Of a stretch of 64,000 nucleotides of DNA, positions 50,669 through 60,259 are shown in pieces. Origin of the DNA: Pseudidiomarina woesei (GTDB lineage: Bacteria > Pseudomonadota > Gammaproteobacteria > Enterobacterales > Alteromonadaceae); assembly GCF_001418345.1 (NCBI RefSeq), contig NZ_LIPW01000001.1, forward strand, positions 124,001 to 188,000. The letters are read 5' to 3'. A model generated the notes under the pieces. That model did not search any database, was not told the DNA's origin, and saw nothing but the letters and a program-made list of their open reading frames with translations. Each line of letters begins with the position of its first letter. Position 1 is the first letter of the stretch. The translations under genes and the position numbers were made by a program.

Positions 50669-51460
50669 ATGTTGTTTTCTGAGATTCTTGCACAAATCAC
50701 ACCTGCTGCTGAACAAACGATTTCTTTACCTGAAGGCTGGGGACAAGGGCGCGCGCTATTCGGCGGCCTTACCGCAGCTATTGCCTGGCAACATATTCAC
50801 TATGGTGCCTCAGAAGAGCAGGCGCTGCGTTCATTTACAGTATCTTTTGTCGCACCGGTGCAACCTGGTGAAGCGACCTTGCGTAGGCGAATATTACGCG
50901 AAGGCAAAAACGTGACTCAAATAGCCGCAGAAATTATTCAAGGCGATAATGTGGTGCTTTCTGCGCTGGCCAGTTACGGTTGTACACGAGAGTCTGCGGT
51001 CACCGTAACGGATACACCGGTGGCCCATGTACCACCTAGAGAGCAGGGGTTGCCGTTTCCGAAAATTGCCCTTATGCCTGAGTTTACCCATCACTTTGAT
51101 TATGCGGTTACAGTGGGTGGCTTACCTTTTACTGGCAATAAGTCACGTGAATTTGGCGGTTGGATGCGGTTTTGCACCGAAAGTAACCCAATGACTATTG
51201 GCTATTTACTTGGCTTAGTGGACGCCTGGCCGCCAGCGCTACTTCCTCACTTGAGCCAACCCGCGCCCGCCAGTTCATTAACTTGGACCATTGAATTCCC
51301 TGAACCGCTGAATACTCAACGACAAAGCAATGATTGGTGGCAGTATGTTGCGCACATCGATTATGCAGCGCATGGCTATGGTCATACCCATGCACACATT
51401 TGGGATGAGGCTGGTGAATTGGTAGCCATTAGCCGACAAACTGTGACGGTGTTTGGATAA
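50669..51460 (+). CDS. Thioesterase family protein (TesB-like double hotdog)
   Basis: The 263-aa product has the acyl-CoA thioesterase pattern: GWGQGRALFGGLTAAIAWQH near residue 23 (hotdog 1 helix), then RSFTVSFVAPVQPGEATLRR, and a second hotdog ending in YGHTHAHIWDEAGELVAISRQ. It probably hydrolyses acyl-CoA in the cytosol; substrate unknown. GAGGGG stands 3 bases before the ATG. The 41-bp repeats end 17 bp upstream, so the promoter may lie within them. Confidence 0.88.
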   Translation: MLFSEILAQITPAAEQTISLPEGWGQGRALFGGLTAAIAWQHIHYGASEEQALRSFTVSFVAPVQPGEATLRRRILREGKNVTQIAAEIIQGDNVVLSALASYGCTRESAVTVTDTPVAHVPPREQGLPFPKIALMPEFTHHFDYAVTVGGLPFTGNKSREFGGWMRFCTESNPMTIGYLLGLVDAWPPALLPHLSQPAPASSLTWTIEFPEPLNTQRQSNDWWQYVAHIDYAAHGYGHTHAHIWDEAGELVAISRQTVTVFG

Positions 51461-51601
51461 AATGCATTCAGCTTGTAAGATATTTCTGTATCTTGCTGTA
51501 AATACTTAAGAAATTTGTTGAAAAAAGCTCATGGATGAGTCATACCTTAACTCACTTGATAACTCCTTTATCAAGAATAACCTCACAAGGAACGTGTCGT
51601 C

Positions 51602-52261
51602 ATGACCGACTTTATTATAGCTATTCCGGGCGACTTGTTGCGTTCAGGTATGTACACAACATTAAGCTCTAGCAGTAAAAAGTATCGCGTGGTTGCAAGT
51701 GTTTCGACATTTAATGAATTGCGTGACGAGGTGAAAAACCACCCGTTCGCAACCGTTATTTTGTCGAGTCGACTTGCAGGTGATGGAACTATTGAAAGTT
51801 GGCGGAGACTACACCGCAGGTTTAATGATCTTCAGATCATTTTATGGGCTGAAAATTTTCAAGATGTATTAGATTTTCAGTGTAATACGCACACGGTAGA
51901 CGCATTTTTGTTGTCCAATGCAAGTTACGCGGAGTTTGAAACCGCTTGCATGAATGTCAGTAAAGGGCAGATGTATGTGGCCAGTGCTGTTGCAGAGTAT
52001 TTAGCAAAAAACCCTCGAACTCATGATTACAGACGTATGATGAAATCATTGAGTGAGCGCGAGCTGCAAGTTACCCAAATGCTGGGGCGCGGTATTCGTG
52101 TGGTGGATATTGCTAAACACTTAAACATTAGTAGTAAAACCGTAAATACCTTTCGGTATCGAATTTTTCAAAAACTGGGGGTACTTGGAGATGTTGAATT
52201 AACGCATCTTGCGATACAATCAGGGCTTGTTGAAATTGAAATACCGCAGGGATATGACTGA
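51602..52261 (+). CDS. uvrY: UvrY/GacA-type LuxR-family regulator with a degenerate receiver domain
   Basis: The 219-aa product matches UvrY (218 aa) in length and gene position before uvrC. The C-terminal HTH is strongly conserved: [17 protein letters not shown] from about 149, then [18 protein letters not shown] and [10 protein letters not shown]. The receiver is not: the acidic pair (DD) is Ile8-Pro9, the phospho-acceptor Asp54 position is Ser55, the switch Thr is Ala83, and the Lys is Ser105. It cannot be phosphorylated in the usual way. In relatives GacA/UvrY with a sensor kinase activates csr small RNAs. The ATG has AAGGA 11 bases upstream. It overlaps uvrC by 8 bp. Confidence 0.85.
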   Translation: MTDFIIAIPGDLLRSGMYTTLSSSSKKYRVVASVSTFNELRDEVKNHPFATVILSSRLAGDGTIESWRRLHRRFNDLQIILWAENFQDVLDFQCNTHTVDAFLLSNASYAEFETACMNVSKGQMYVASAVAEYLAKNPRTHDYRRMMKSLSERELQVTQMLGRGIRVVDIAKHLNISSKTVNTFRYRIFQKLGVLGDVELTHLAIQSGLVEIEIPQGYD

Positions 52262-54119
52262 TACGGGATTTAACGCAAAAGAGTTTTTAAAACACCTGAC
52301 GCATCAGCCTGGCGTATACCGCATGTATGATGCTGACGGTGTTGTTATCTATGTAGGCAAAGCAAAAGATCTAAAAAAGCGTGTAAGTAGCTATTTTCGC
52401 AGCAACATAGATGTTCCTAAAACTCAAACCCTCGTCAAACAAATAGCGCAGATGGACGTAACGGTCACCAATACCGAAGCTGAAGCGCTTATTCTTGAAA
52501 ATAACTTTATAAAAAAATACCGGCCGCGCTATAACGTTTTATTGCGTGACGACAAGTCATACCCGTTTATTTTTGTCAGCGGTCATCAACATCCTCGATT
52601 GGCTTTTCATCGGGGGACGCGACGCGAAAAAGGCGATTATTTTGGCCCATTCCCAAGTGGGGTGGCCGTGCGAGAAAGCCTACGCTTGTTACAAAAAATA
52701 TTTCCGGTTCGACAATGCGAAGATGCCTATTATCGAGCACGTAGCCGACCTTGTTTGCAGTACCAGCTAAAACGCTGCCTCGCGCCATGTGTAGAAGGTT
52801 ATTGCACCGATGCGGAATATCAAGAACAAGTGGAGTTAGCCAAGGCTTTTTTACAGGGCAAAAATCAGCAGGTTATTGATCAATTAGTGACGCGTATGGA
52901 ACAAGCCAGCACGGCGTTGGACTTTGAGCGTGCTGCACGCTTTCGTGACCAAATAGCTGCCATGCGTAAAGTGCAGGAACGCAATGCCGTCACTGGTAAT
53001 CAGCAAGAACTGGATGTCATCGGTTTTGCGCGGCGCGGCGGTATTGCCGCAGTGCATATGCTATTTATTCGTGAAGGAGCCATTCAAGGTAGCCGCAGCT
53101 ATTTTCCGAAAGTACCCGCAAATACCGAAGACAGCGAAGTTTTATTGGCATTTATGCTGCAATTTTATTTGAACGATAAAGTAGGGCGCTCGCTACCGCG
53201 TGAAATTATATTGCCCGAATCCAATGCCGCGCAGCTACTTGACCCTGAACACGATTTGCAAGTACTTGAGCAAGCGTTAGCGCAAAAGGTACGAATGACT
53301 CACAACGTACGCGGTGAACGAAAGCAATATCAAACGCTGGCCCAAAAAAATGCACTGAATGCATTAGAAAGCAAACTGAACCAAGAGAACACCATGCTGT
53401 TGCGCTTGAGCGAGCTGGAACAAGTGCTCGACCTAGAAAAACCCGTACAGCGTATGGAATGCTTTGATATTAGTCACACCATGGGGCAAGAAACTGTGGC
53501 CTCATGTGTGGTGTTTGACCGCCAAGGGCCGAAAAAGTCAGATTATCGCCGGTTTAATATTAAGGGCATTACTCCGGGCGATGATTATGCTGCTATGGCA
53601 CAAGCACTGCAACGCAGGTTTGACGCTGCTTTATTAAGCGCCGAAGGAAAAGCCGCCATACCCGATATCTTGTTTATTGACGGGGGTAAGGGCCAATTGG
53701 CGCAAGCCGAGGCCTACTTCAATGACTGGGGCGATGAGCAAGGCGTTCGTGCGCCACTACTTATAGGCGTAGCAAAAGGCGAGTCGCGTAAGCCAGGCTT
53801 AGAAACTCTCATTTTAGCCGGTAGTCATCAAACGGTTCCGTTGGCCGCCGACGCCGCAGCCTTGCACTTGGTGCAACATATTCGTGATGAGTCGCACCGC
53901 TTTGCCATTACCGGGCACCGGCAACGTCGCGCAAAAGTGCGTCGTTCATCGCGTTTGGAAGATATTCCAGGCATTGGGGCGAAGCGGCGGCAAAAATTAT
54001 TGCAAAATCTCGGTGGATTACAGGAGGTAAAACAAGCTAGTATTGACCAACTTACCGCCGTACCAGGAATTAGTCGTGAACTTGCCGAAACTATTTATCA
54101 CGCATTTCGCGACGAATAG
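52254..54119 (+). CDS. uvrC: Excinuclease ABC subunit C (UvrC)
   Basis: The 621-aa repair endonuclease makes both cuts around a DNA lesion. It has an N-terminal GIY-YIG domain ([20 protein letters not shown], residues 19-40), a UVR motif ([15 protein letters not shown]), a central Cys cluster region ([15 protein letters not shown]), an RNase H-like C-terminal nuclease ([18 protein letters not shown]), and two helix-hairpin-helix motifs at the end ([24 protein letters not shown]). The ATG at 52254 has GCAGG upstream; the in-frame extension to 52209 lies inside uvrY. Confidence 0.97.
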   Translation: MTDTGFNAKEFLKHLTHQPGVYRMYDADGVVIYVGKAKDLKKRVSSYFRSNIDVPKTQTLVKQIAQMDVTVTNTEAEALILENNFIKKYRPRYNVLLRDDKSYPFIFVSGHQHPRLAFHRGTRREKGDYFGPFPSGVAVRESLRLLQKIFPVRQCEDAYYRARSRPCLQYQLKRCLAPCVEGYCTDAEYQEQVELAKAFLQGKNQQVIDQLVTRMEQASTALDFERAARFRDQIAAMRKVQERNAVTGNQQELDVIGFARRGGIAAVHMLFIREGAIQGSRSYFPKVPANTEDSEVLLAFMLQFYLNDKVGRSLPREIILPESNAAQLLDPEHDLQVLEQALAQKVRMTHNVRGERKQYQTLAQKNALNALESKLNQENTMLLRLSELEQVLDLEKPVQRMECFDISHTMGQETVASCVVFDRQGPKKSDYRRFNIKGITPGDDYAAMAQALQRRFDAALLSAEGKAAIPDILFIDGGKGQLAQAEAYFNDWGDEQGVRAPLLIGVAKGESRKPGLETLILAGSHQTVPLAADAAALHLVQHIRDESHRFAITGHRQRRAKVRRSSRLEDIPGIGAKRRQKLLQNLGGLQEVKQASIDQLTAVPGISRELAETIYHAFRDE

Positions 54120-54134
54120 AGGAAAATAAACCTG

Positions 54135-54683
54135 ATGTGGAATGTGCCAAACATTTTAACGATCTTTCGAATTGCGTTAATTCCGGTTTTTCTAATCATT
54201 TATTATCAGCCGTGGCCGGATGCGAACTTTTGGGCCGCATTTGTTTATTTAATTGCTGGCATTACAGACGCTTTAGACGGTTGGGTTGCACGGAAATTTA
54301 ATCAATTTACCAAGTTCGGGGCGTTTTTAGACCCAGTGGCCGATAAAGTAATGGTTGCGGCATCATTGGTCGTCATTGTTGAAGATTACGCAAGCTGGTG
54401 GATTAGTATTCCAGCGCTAGTAATAATTAGTCGCGAATTGGTTATTTCAGCCTTGCGGGAATGGATGGCGCAAATTGGCCGACAAGAACAAGTGAAGGTG
54501 TCTAACATTGGTAAATACAAAACAATTGCACAAATGGTAGCCATTGGCGGATTAATTTGGGAAGCGAATACATTTATTGTCGTCACAGCAACAATAATAT
54601 TGTATATTGCCTTTGTTCTAACTGTTTGGTCGATGGTTGAATATTTGCGCGCTGCTTGGTCAGATTTAAGCCAAGTGGATTAA
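54135..54683 (+). CDS. pgsA: CDP-diacylglycerol-glycerol-3-phosphate 3-phosphatidyltransferase
   Basis: The 182-aa inner-membrane enzyme makes phosphatidylglycerophosphate. It has the CDP-alcohol transferase motif DALDGWVARKFNQ...GAFLDPVADK at about residues 41-65, with all three conserved Asp after the first. GAGGAAAA lies before the ATG, 15 bp after uvrC. The order uvrY-uvrC-pgsA-tRNA-Gly-Cys-Leu is the same as in E. coli. Confidence 0.96.
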   Translation: MWNVPNILTIFRIALIPVFLIIYYQPWPDANFWAAFVYLIAGITDALDGWVARKFNQFTKFGAFLDPVADKVMVAASLVVIVEDYASWWISIPALVIISRELVISALREWMAQIGRQEQVKVSNIGKYKTIAQMVAIGGLIWEANTFIVVTATIILYIAFVLTVWSMVEYLRAAWSDLSQVD

Positions 54684-54762
54684 AAATAGCCAAACAAACG
54701 CTTTCAGTTAAAAAAGTCGTTGACCTTGCCGAAATAGACAGTAGAATGCGCAAGCACTGGAC

Positions 54763-54837
54763 GCGGGAATAGCTCAGTGGTAGAGCACAACCTTGCCAAG
54801 GTTGGGGTCGCGAGTTCGAATCTCGTTTCCCGCTCCA
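54763..54837 (+). tRNA. tRNA-Gly(GCC)
   Basis: The 75-nt cloverleaf starts GCGGGAATAGCTCAGTGGTA and ends CCCGCTCCA. The anticodon loop in ACCTTGCCAAGGT gives GCC. It corresponds to glyW of E. coli. Confidence 0.97.
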
Positions 54838-54845
54838 AACTCAAT

Positions 54846-54919
54846 GGCGGGTTGGCAGAATGGCTATGCAGCGGATTGCAAATCCGTGGATCTCGGTTCG
54901 ACTCCGGGACCCGCCTCCA
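54846..54919 (+). tRNA. tRNA-Cys(GCA)
   Basis: The 74-nt cloverleaf starts GGCGGGTTGGCAGAATGG and ends CCCGCCTCCA. The anticodon loop in CGGATTGCAAATCCG gives GCA. It corresponds to cysT. Confidence 0.97.
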
Positions 54920-54952
54920 TTGAGTTGAATATCTGAGCCTTGTTATAGAAGT

Positions 54953-55039
54953 GCCCGGGTGGTGAAATTGGTAGACACAAGGGATTTAAAATCCCTCGCT
55001 GGTAACAGCGTGCCGGTTCAAGTCCGGCCCCGGGCACCA
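54953..55039 (+). tRNA. tRNA-Leu(UAA)
   Basis: The 87-nt class II tRNA starts GCCCGGGTGGTGAAATTGG and ends CGGGCACCA. The anticodon stem-loop GGGATTTAAAATCCC gives anticodon TAA. It corresponds to leuZ. Confidence 0.97.
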
Positions 55040-55143
55040 CTTCCTCGAAATATCTTAAGTTTATTTTCAAACAGCACTTGTTTTAGTGCGCATGCAACCT
55101 TACGTTATATCTTATTCACAGCGAATACAGACTAATTAACGCT

Positions 55144-55440
55144 ATGGCGGCAGCCCGTTTCGGATTATTCTTAGTTCTTTTAGCCTTGCTATGGTGGATG
55201 CCATACGCCGAGGCTAATACTGCTGATGGATATCAGCTTGAACAATCGGTGGTCGACGCGGCATTCGCCGCAGAACGATCGCTCTCGATTGATGAACCTG
55301 ATCAAGTTACGGGACCTTCTCTTTCTAATCGCTTCACTTTATTTACCAATTACTCTGTACCAGAACAACAGTGCTGTCGGTGCATTCTATTTAATACACA
55401 GCAGCAAGCGCGTGCACCACCACAAAGACTTTGCATTTAA
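55144..55440 (+). CDS. Small putative exported protein of unknown function
   Basis: The 98-aa frame begins with a good signal peptide (RFGLFLVLLALLWWMPYAEA, cleavage after about residue 24). The mature part has three clustered cysteines (EQQCCRCILF). No clear ribosome site precedes the ATG. A second frame overlaps it out of register, so a frameshifted longer gene cannot be excluded. No family recognised. Confidence 0.45.
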   Translation: MAAARFGLFLVLLALLWWMPYAEANTADGYQLEQSVVDAAFAAERSLSIDEPDQVTGPSLSNRFTLFTNYSVPEQQCCRCILFNTQQQARAPPQRLCI

Positions 55441-55480
55441 TCGTTTAAAGCTTAAATACAAAACAACTTTGAGGTGAGTT

Positions 55481-56077
55481 ATGTCCGAATTCCATGCATT
55501 GCGTTGGTCTAAACCAACGTACGAGTCTTTTTTACCCATAAAGCCGAATCAGCCCGCTGCTGTGCGTGTTGATTGGTATCAGCCAGCATCATTAGTGGTT
55601 GACTATTTACAGCAAGACGGTGTATTGCGTGTCAATAAAGCAACTTTATTAGCAGAGGTTGAGTCGTTGATGCATGTCAGTGATAAACGATATGCAGTTG
55701 TTATTGATGATCACCAGCAGGTTGTAGGCTTGCTTCAAGCACGCGAGTTACATGGCCGCCACACCGGAGCTGTGAGTCAGCTACTGCAATTAGGTTGGCA
55801 TGAGTTGAACGTCGGCTACATTATGCAAGCTGCAGATAGACAACCCGTTATCACTGAACAGCAACTTGCGCACGCGCGAATCGGTGATATCGCTGCGACT
55901 ATGCAAGCAGCTGGCCGAGACTTTATTTGGATTAGTAAAGGGGCTGCCATAACCGGGGTTATTAGTGCACTTAATATTATCGCTTGTACCGGTGAATCGG
56001 TTCGCCTATATCCAAAAGCTGATACCTTTGCTGAGGTTTTTCGAGCACTCAAACACCCTCAAATAATCGATGATTAA
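55481..56077 (+). CDS. CBS-domain protein
   Basis: The 198-aa cytosolic product carries a pair of CBS motifs. The first is VLRVNKATLLAEVESLMHVSD...VVGLLQARELHG at about 49-90; the second is the C-terminal IGDIAATMQAAGRDFIWIS...ITGVISALNII. Such paired CBS modules bind adenosine nucleotides and often act as energy sensors; no partner enzyme is fused here. TTGAGGTGAG precedes the ATG. It ends at a clear terminator. Confidence 0.82.
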   Translation: MSEFHALRWSKPTYESFLPIKPNQPAAVRVDWYQPASLVVDYLQQDGVLRVNKATLLAEVESLMHVSDKRYAVVIDDHQQVVGLLQARELHGRHTGAVSQLLQLGWHELNVGYIMQAADRQPVITEQQLAHARIGDIAATMQAAGRDFIWISKGAAITGVISALNIIACTGESVRLYPKADTFAEVFRALKHPQIIDD

Positions 56078-56093
56078 ATTTGCAAACTCCACG

Positions 56094-56123
56094 AAAACCC
56101 TCGCACTTGTCGAGGGTTTTTTA
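56094..56123 (+). terminator. Rho-independent terminator after the CBS gene
   Basis: AAAACCCTCG pairs perfectly with CGAGGGTTTT (10 bp, loop CACTTGT), with further T residues after the stem. Confidence 0.92.
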
Positions 56124-56182
56124 TATGTTGTAGGTACACTTAAGCACACATAGGTTTCTCTTCACCGCAAAAGGAACAAGTC

Positions 56183-57682
56183 ATGGAAGTGAATGGTTGG
56201 ATGACAACATTATTGACGATTGCTCAATGGCTCGTGGCATTATTTATTTTGGTGCTGATTATTGGTGTTATTGCCATTGGCGTTATGTATGTGGTGGATA
56301 AACACCAGACCCGACATACCATACGTCGAAATTTTCCAGTTATTGGGCGTTTTCGATATTTGTTTGAGCATCTGGGCGAATTTTTTCGACAATATTTTTA
56401 TGCTATGGACCGTGAAGAGATGCCATTTAATAGGGCGCAACGAAGCTGGGTGTATAGGGCGGCCAAAAACGCCGATCGCACCTTAGCGTTTGGCTCAACA
56501 CGCGATTTAACCAAAAATGGCACTATTATTTTTGCGAATAGTGCATACCCTCATCAAGAAGAAGAAAAAACTCAACCCGAACCTGTGACTATCGGCCCGC
56601 ACTGTGAACAGCCGTATTCTCCTACTAGCTATTTTCATATTTCTGGCATGAGCTATGGCGCACTTTCTCCGGTAGCCGTAACAGCGCTGTCAAAGGGCGC
56701 CAAAAAGGCGAACTGTTGGTTGAATACAGGTGAGGGCGGGTTAAGCCCGTACCATCTTGCTGGTGGCTGCGATGTGGTTTTCCAAATAGGCACAGCGAAG
56801 TATGGCGTGCGCACGCACTCGGGTGAGCTGCACGAGGGCAAGTTACGTGACATTGCCTGTAAGCGTGAAGTAAAGATGTTCGAGATTAAACTGAGTCAAG
56901 GCGCCAAACCCGGCAAAGGCGGAATATTACCAGGTATTAAAGTAAACCAAGAAATTGCAGAAATTCGAGGTATTCCGGAGGGTGAAGACTCGATATCACC
57001 GAATCGGCACCCTGAAATAAGTAATAACGATGAATTACTTGATTTTATTGAGCGCGTGCGCCGAATCACTGGCAAGCCCACTGGTATTAAGTTTGTAATG
57101 GGTGAGCCGAATTGGATAGATGAATTAGTTTCGGCAATAAACGCACGAGGACACGAAAGCGCACCTGATTTTATAACCCTCGACAGTGCCGATGGTGGCA
57201 CCGGTTCAGCACCCCAGCCATTAATGGACTATGTCGGTTTAAAATTATCGGAAAGCTTGCCAATTCTGGTCGATAAACTTTCCGCGGCCGGCCTAAAAGA
57301 GCGTGTTCGCGTTATTGCTTCAGGCAAAATGATCACCCCAGCAGACGTTGCTTGGGCGATAGCCATTGGTGCCGATTTTGTCGTTTCTGCACGTGGCTTC
57401 ATGTTCTCATTGGGTTGTATTCAGGCCATGCAATGTAATAAAAACACCTGTCCGACCGGAATTACAACACATAATAAAGACTTACAGCGCGGCTTAGACC
57501 CAGCCGACAAAAGTATTCGCGTGGCTAACTATCATAAGTTCTTAGAATATGGCGTGAATATTATTGCGCACTCATGTGGTGTTTCAGACCCTCGCCAGTT
57601 AAATCGTCGCCACGCGCGCGTAGTTACGCATACGGGTGATAGTATTAGTTTGGCTGAGCGTTACCCGCCAAAGAACTCGTAA
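56183..57682 (+). CDS. Membrane-anchored FMN-binding glutamate synthase-like protein
   Basis: The 499-aa product has an N-terminal membrane helix (about 13-37), then the FMN-binding barrel of the glutamate synthase large subunit: HISGMSYGALSPVAVTALSKGA, TGEGGLSPYHLAGG, KPGKGGILPG and DSADGGTGSAP. The cluster motif CIQAMQCNKNTC (about 412-423) should hold the 3Fe-4S. It lacks the amidotransferase and GXGXG domains of GltB. Stand-alone proteins of this kind have no established reaction. AAAAGGA precedes the ATG. Its end overlaps the opposing LysR gene by 38 bp. Confidence 0.92.
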   Translation: MEVNGWMTTLLTIAQWLVALFILVLIIGVIAIGVMYVVDKHQTRHTIRRNFPVIGRFRYLFEHLGEFFRQYFYAMDREEMPFNRAQRSWVYRAAKNADRTLAFGSTRDLTKNGTIIFANSAYPHQEEEKTQPEPVTIGPHCEQPYSPTSYFHISGMSYGALSPVAVTALSKGAKKANCWLNTGEGGLSPYHLAGGCDVVFQIGTAKYGVRTHSGELHEGKLRDIACKREVKMFEIKLSQGAKPGKGGILPGIKVNQEIAEIRGIPEGEDSISPNRHPEISNNDELLDFIERVRRITGKPTGIKFVMGEPNWIDELVSAINARGHESAPDFITLDSADGGTGSAPQPLMDYVGLKLSESLPILVDKLSAAGLKERVRVIASGKMITPADVAWAIAIGADFVVSARGFMFSLGCIQAMQCNKNTCPTGITTHNKDLQRGLDPADKSIRVANYHKFLEYGVNIIAHSCGVSDPRQLNRRHARVVTHTGDSISLAERYPPKNS

Positions 57683-58562
57683 GGCGCGCATCAAGCCACT
57701 TTTGAAAAGCAACGAGCGCTAATGGTTGACGCGTTCGTTGTTTGTAACTTGCTACCATGGGCTCGGGTAGGCTTACTTGATACTCGGTATGCTTCACATA
57801 ACCTTGCAATTGTGGATGCATAAGAAACAACTGATCGATTAACGTGAGATGATCGGTTCCATGAGTTAAGTCAAGCGCGATATTGCAGCTGCTTACGTGA
57901 CGCAAGGTTAATTGACGGGCTAAATGGGCCTGTGCCTTTTTGAACTGACGCCAATAAGGTGCTTGGGTGTCAACCCACCACAACCGAGAAGCTAATGCTT
58001 TCTCACTGCTAGTTTGTGCCACCGGAATATAAGTGGGGGTGTACAATACCGAGCTATGCAAGGCTTTATCGCGCACAGCTCCGTAATGAATGGCTAAGTC
58101 AATTTCTTCATGAGTCAACTGATGACATAGTGCCGCTTGCCCGTGGCTATGCGGAAATAATTCAACTGTTTGAAATTGCACTTGTATATGAGGGTAGAGC
58201 GCATAAAATTCTGCTAGCCTACGGCTTAGCCACCAACGCAGAAAACTCTCTGGTACCGCTATTCGCAACGTTGTCAATTCACTGTCGCCAACTGACCGAG
58301 CGCGATCAACAACACGGTCAAGTTCACGAAATATTCTAAAGAGATCAGGAGCTAGCACTTCACCAGCCGCACTTAGAGCATGCACGCGGTTGTCGCGTTG
58401 AAACAATCGTGTACCTAATTGTTCTTCAAGTGCTTGTATTTGTCGCGTAATATTCGACTGTGAAACGCCAAGTTGTTGTGCCGCTTGCTTAAACGAGTCG
58501 GCGTGAGCTGCAACAGCAAATACACGCAATGCATTAAGAGAGGGGTTTTTATCTTGTGCCAT
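57645..58562 (-). CDS. LysR-family transcriptional regulator
   Basis: The product (about 305 aa) has an N-terminal winged helix (NALRVFAVAAHADSFKQAAQQL, recognition GVSQSNITRQIQALEEQLG) and a periplasmic-binding-like effector domain, GcvA-like. The ATG at 58562 has GAG 9 bases upstream; ATG 58571 or GTG 58598 are alternative starts. It is divergent from a LysE-type exporter with 64 bp between starts, the usual layout of regulator and amino-acid exporter. Confidence 0.9.
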   Translation of the reverse strand: MAQDKNPSLNALRVFAVAAHADSFKQAAQQLGVSQSNITRQIQALEEQLGTRLFQRDNRVHALSAAGEVLAPDLFRIFRELDRVVDRARSVGDSELTTLRIAVPESFLRWWLSRRLAEFYALYPHIQVQFQTVELFPHSHGQAALCHQLTHEEIDLAIHYGAVRDKALHSSVLYTPTYIPVAQTSSEKALASRLWWVDTQAPYWRQFKKAQAHLARQLTLRHVSSCNIALDLTHGTDHLTLIDQLFLMHPQLQGYVKHTEYQVSLPEPMVASYKQRTRQPLALVAFQKWLDARLTSSLAGNAQPN

Positions 58563-58626
58563 GGGCTTCATCTCGTTGTTATTTATTAATTTAGACACCG
58601 CGATAGTTAACTAAAAGTAAATCAGA

Positions 58627-59301
58627 ATGGAAAATTTATCAATTTATTTGGGTGAGTTTTTAACAATAGCCACGCTTCACTTCCTTGCGGTAGCAAGCCC
58701 TGGCCCTGACTTCGCTGTAACCACGCGTTACAGTATTAGTTATGGTCGTTCTGTTGGGCGTTGGGTGGCGCTAGGAATTGGCACTGGCATTTTCCTTCAT
58801 GTCGCATATTCGGTGCTGGGCGTCGCTTTGGTAATTCATCGCTATCAATGGGTTTACGGTAGCCTACTGCTGCTTGGTGCCGGTTATTTAGGGTGGCTAG
58901 GGTGGCAGGCCATTCAAGCCAAACCCAATACAATGCCAGTAAATCAAACCCAGGCGACAGGTTTAGCAAAAGCGCCGCAGTTACCAGCGAGCAAGGCTTT
59001 TCGCATCGGTTTTCTTACTAATGGTTTGAACGTAAAAGCGACGTTATTCTTCCTGGCGTTGTTTAGCACGGTCATTGCGCCAAGCACTCCAACAATGGTT
59101 AAAGTGGGTTATGGAGTTTACATGGCTGTTGCTACAGCCGCATGGTTTCTGTTGCTAGCAACACTGATAACTTGGCCACCATTTTTAAATCGCTTAGTCG
59201 CAATTAGTCATTGGATTGATCGAGCCATGGGCGTTGCGCTTATAGGTTTATCATTGAAACTCATTTATGACTGGTTAGTGTTAATCAAAATTATCCTCTA
59301 G
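58627..59301 (+). CDS. LysE/RhtB-family amino-acid exporter
   Basis: The 224-aa protein has six membrane helices with the LysE signature near the start: LHFLAVASPGPDFAVTTRYSISYGRSVG. A second conserved block GFLTNGLNVKATLFFLALF is at about 137-155. It is expected to export an amino acid when intracellular peptide-derived levels rise, controlled by the divergent LysR protein (inference). No strong ribosome site is visible. Confidence 0.92.
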   Translation: MENLSIYLGEFLTIATLHFLAVASPGPDFAVTTRYSISYGRSVGRWVALGIGTGIFLHVAYSVLGVALVIHRYQWVYGSLLLLGAGYLGWLGWQAIQAKPNTMPVNQTQATGLAKAPQLPASKAFRIGFLTNGLNVKATLFFLALFSTVIAPSTPTMVKVGYGVYMAVATAAWFLLLATLITWPPFLNRLVAISHWIDRAMGVALIGLSLKLIYDWLVLIKIIL

Positions 59302-59365
59302 CTCACGGCGGTGGTATACTTGTGGTTAATTTTATTGCTTATTATTTATTTTTTCAGAGAAGCCA

Positions 59366-60259
59366 ATGCAGTTATTTGTAAACGATTTAACCGTTATCGA
59401 TTTTTCTTATCTTTGCCCTGAGCGGGGCATGGTTGGCGAAAGTTGGATCGTTGATATTATTTTAGACGGCTCGTTAAACGAACAGTCCATGGTGCTTGAC
59501 TTTGGTCGAGTTAAAAAGCAAATCAAGCGCATCATTGACGACGCTGTCGACCATAAGCTTGCAGTACCCGCCGAACACCCATATACCTGCGTGACTCATC
59601 ACGACGATGGCAACAGTTATTGGGTTGATTTTCTGCGCCCCAAGCAGTGTTCAATTCATTTGTTTTGTCCAGCTGATGCGTTTGCCTTTATTGATGCCCA
59701 ACAGGTGACTATGCAAAGTGTTACCGACTACTTGCGAGCCGTAATAAAGCGTGAACTGCCGGAAAATGTTCAAGGGTTATCGTTACAGTTGCGCGCTGAA
59801 GAAATTCCTGGGGCGTTCTATCACTACACACATGGTTTGAAGAAGCATGATGGCAACTGTCAACGTATTGCTCACGGTCATCGTTCACGGCTATATGTCG
59901 CGTTAAACGGTGAACGCAACACCACTTTGGAGCTGCAATGGGCGCAAACTTGGCAGGATATTTATTTGGGTTCAGAAGAAGACCTTGTTGCCATAGAGCA
60001 ACTGCAACTTTCGCCGGTATTTGCGCAGAGAAACCTTTCTGTGACCACGCAAACCCACAAAGCCTATAGTTATACGGCCGACCAAGGGCTATTTGAAATA
60101 TTAGTGCCAGCGGCTGAAAATTATACGATTCCAACCGATTCTACCGTTGAATGTATTGCTAATTATTTAGCGCAAACCATTAAGCAAGCGCACCCGACAG
60201 ATGCTGTGCAGGTAACTGGGTTTGAGGGTGTCGGCAAAGGAGCGATTGGTTATGCTTAG
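59366..60259 (+). CDS. Double-domain 6-carboxytetrahydropterin synthase-like protein (QueD/PTPS fold)
   Basis: The 297-aa product has two PTPS-like halves. The N-half keeps MVLDFGRVKKQIKRIIDDAVDHKL (about 41-64, family DFG...DH motif) but has lost the zinc HGH (VGES instead). The C-half keeps the catalytic Cys and zinc His set (YHYTHGLKKHDGNCQRIAHGH, about 152-172) and the late substrate-binding STVECIANYL, but has no DFG...DH block. Together they carry one full set. QueD makes a queuosine precursor; no other queuosine gene is nearby. Its stop overlaps the M23 gene by 8 bp. Confidence 0.82.
   Translation: MQLFVNDLTVIDFSYLCPERGMVGESWIVDIILDGSLNEQSMVLDFGRVKKQIKRIIDDAVDHKLAVPAEHPYTCVTHHDDGNSYWVDFLRPKQCSIHLFCPADAFAFIDAQQVTMQSVTDYLRAVIKRELPENVQGLSLQLRAEEIPGAFYHYTHGLKKHDGNCQRIAHGHRSRLYVALNGERNTTLELQWAQTWQDIYLGSEEDLVAIEQLQLSPVFAQRNLSVTTQTHKAYSYTADQGLFEILVPAAENYTIPTDSTVECIANYLAQTIKQAHPTDAVQVTGFEGVGKGAIGYA

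Noticed and set aside
51602-52261. Frameshifted uvrY receiver
   Set aside because: The product length (219 aa) and collinearity with UvrY are kept throughout, and hydrophobic positions match; only the acidic and phosphorylation residues are changed.
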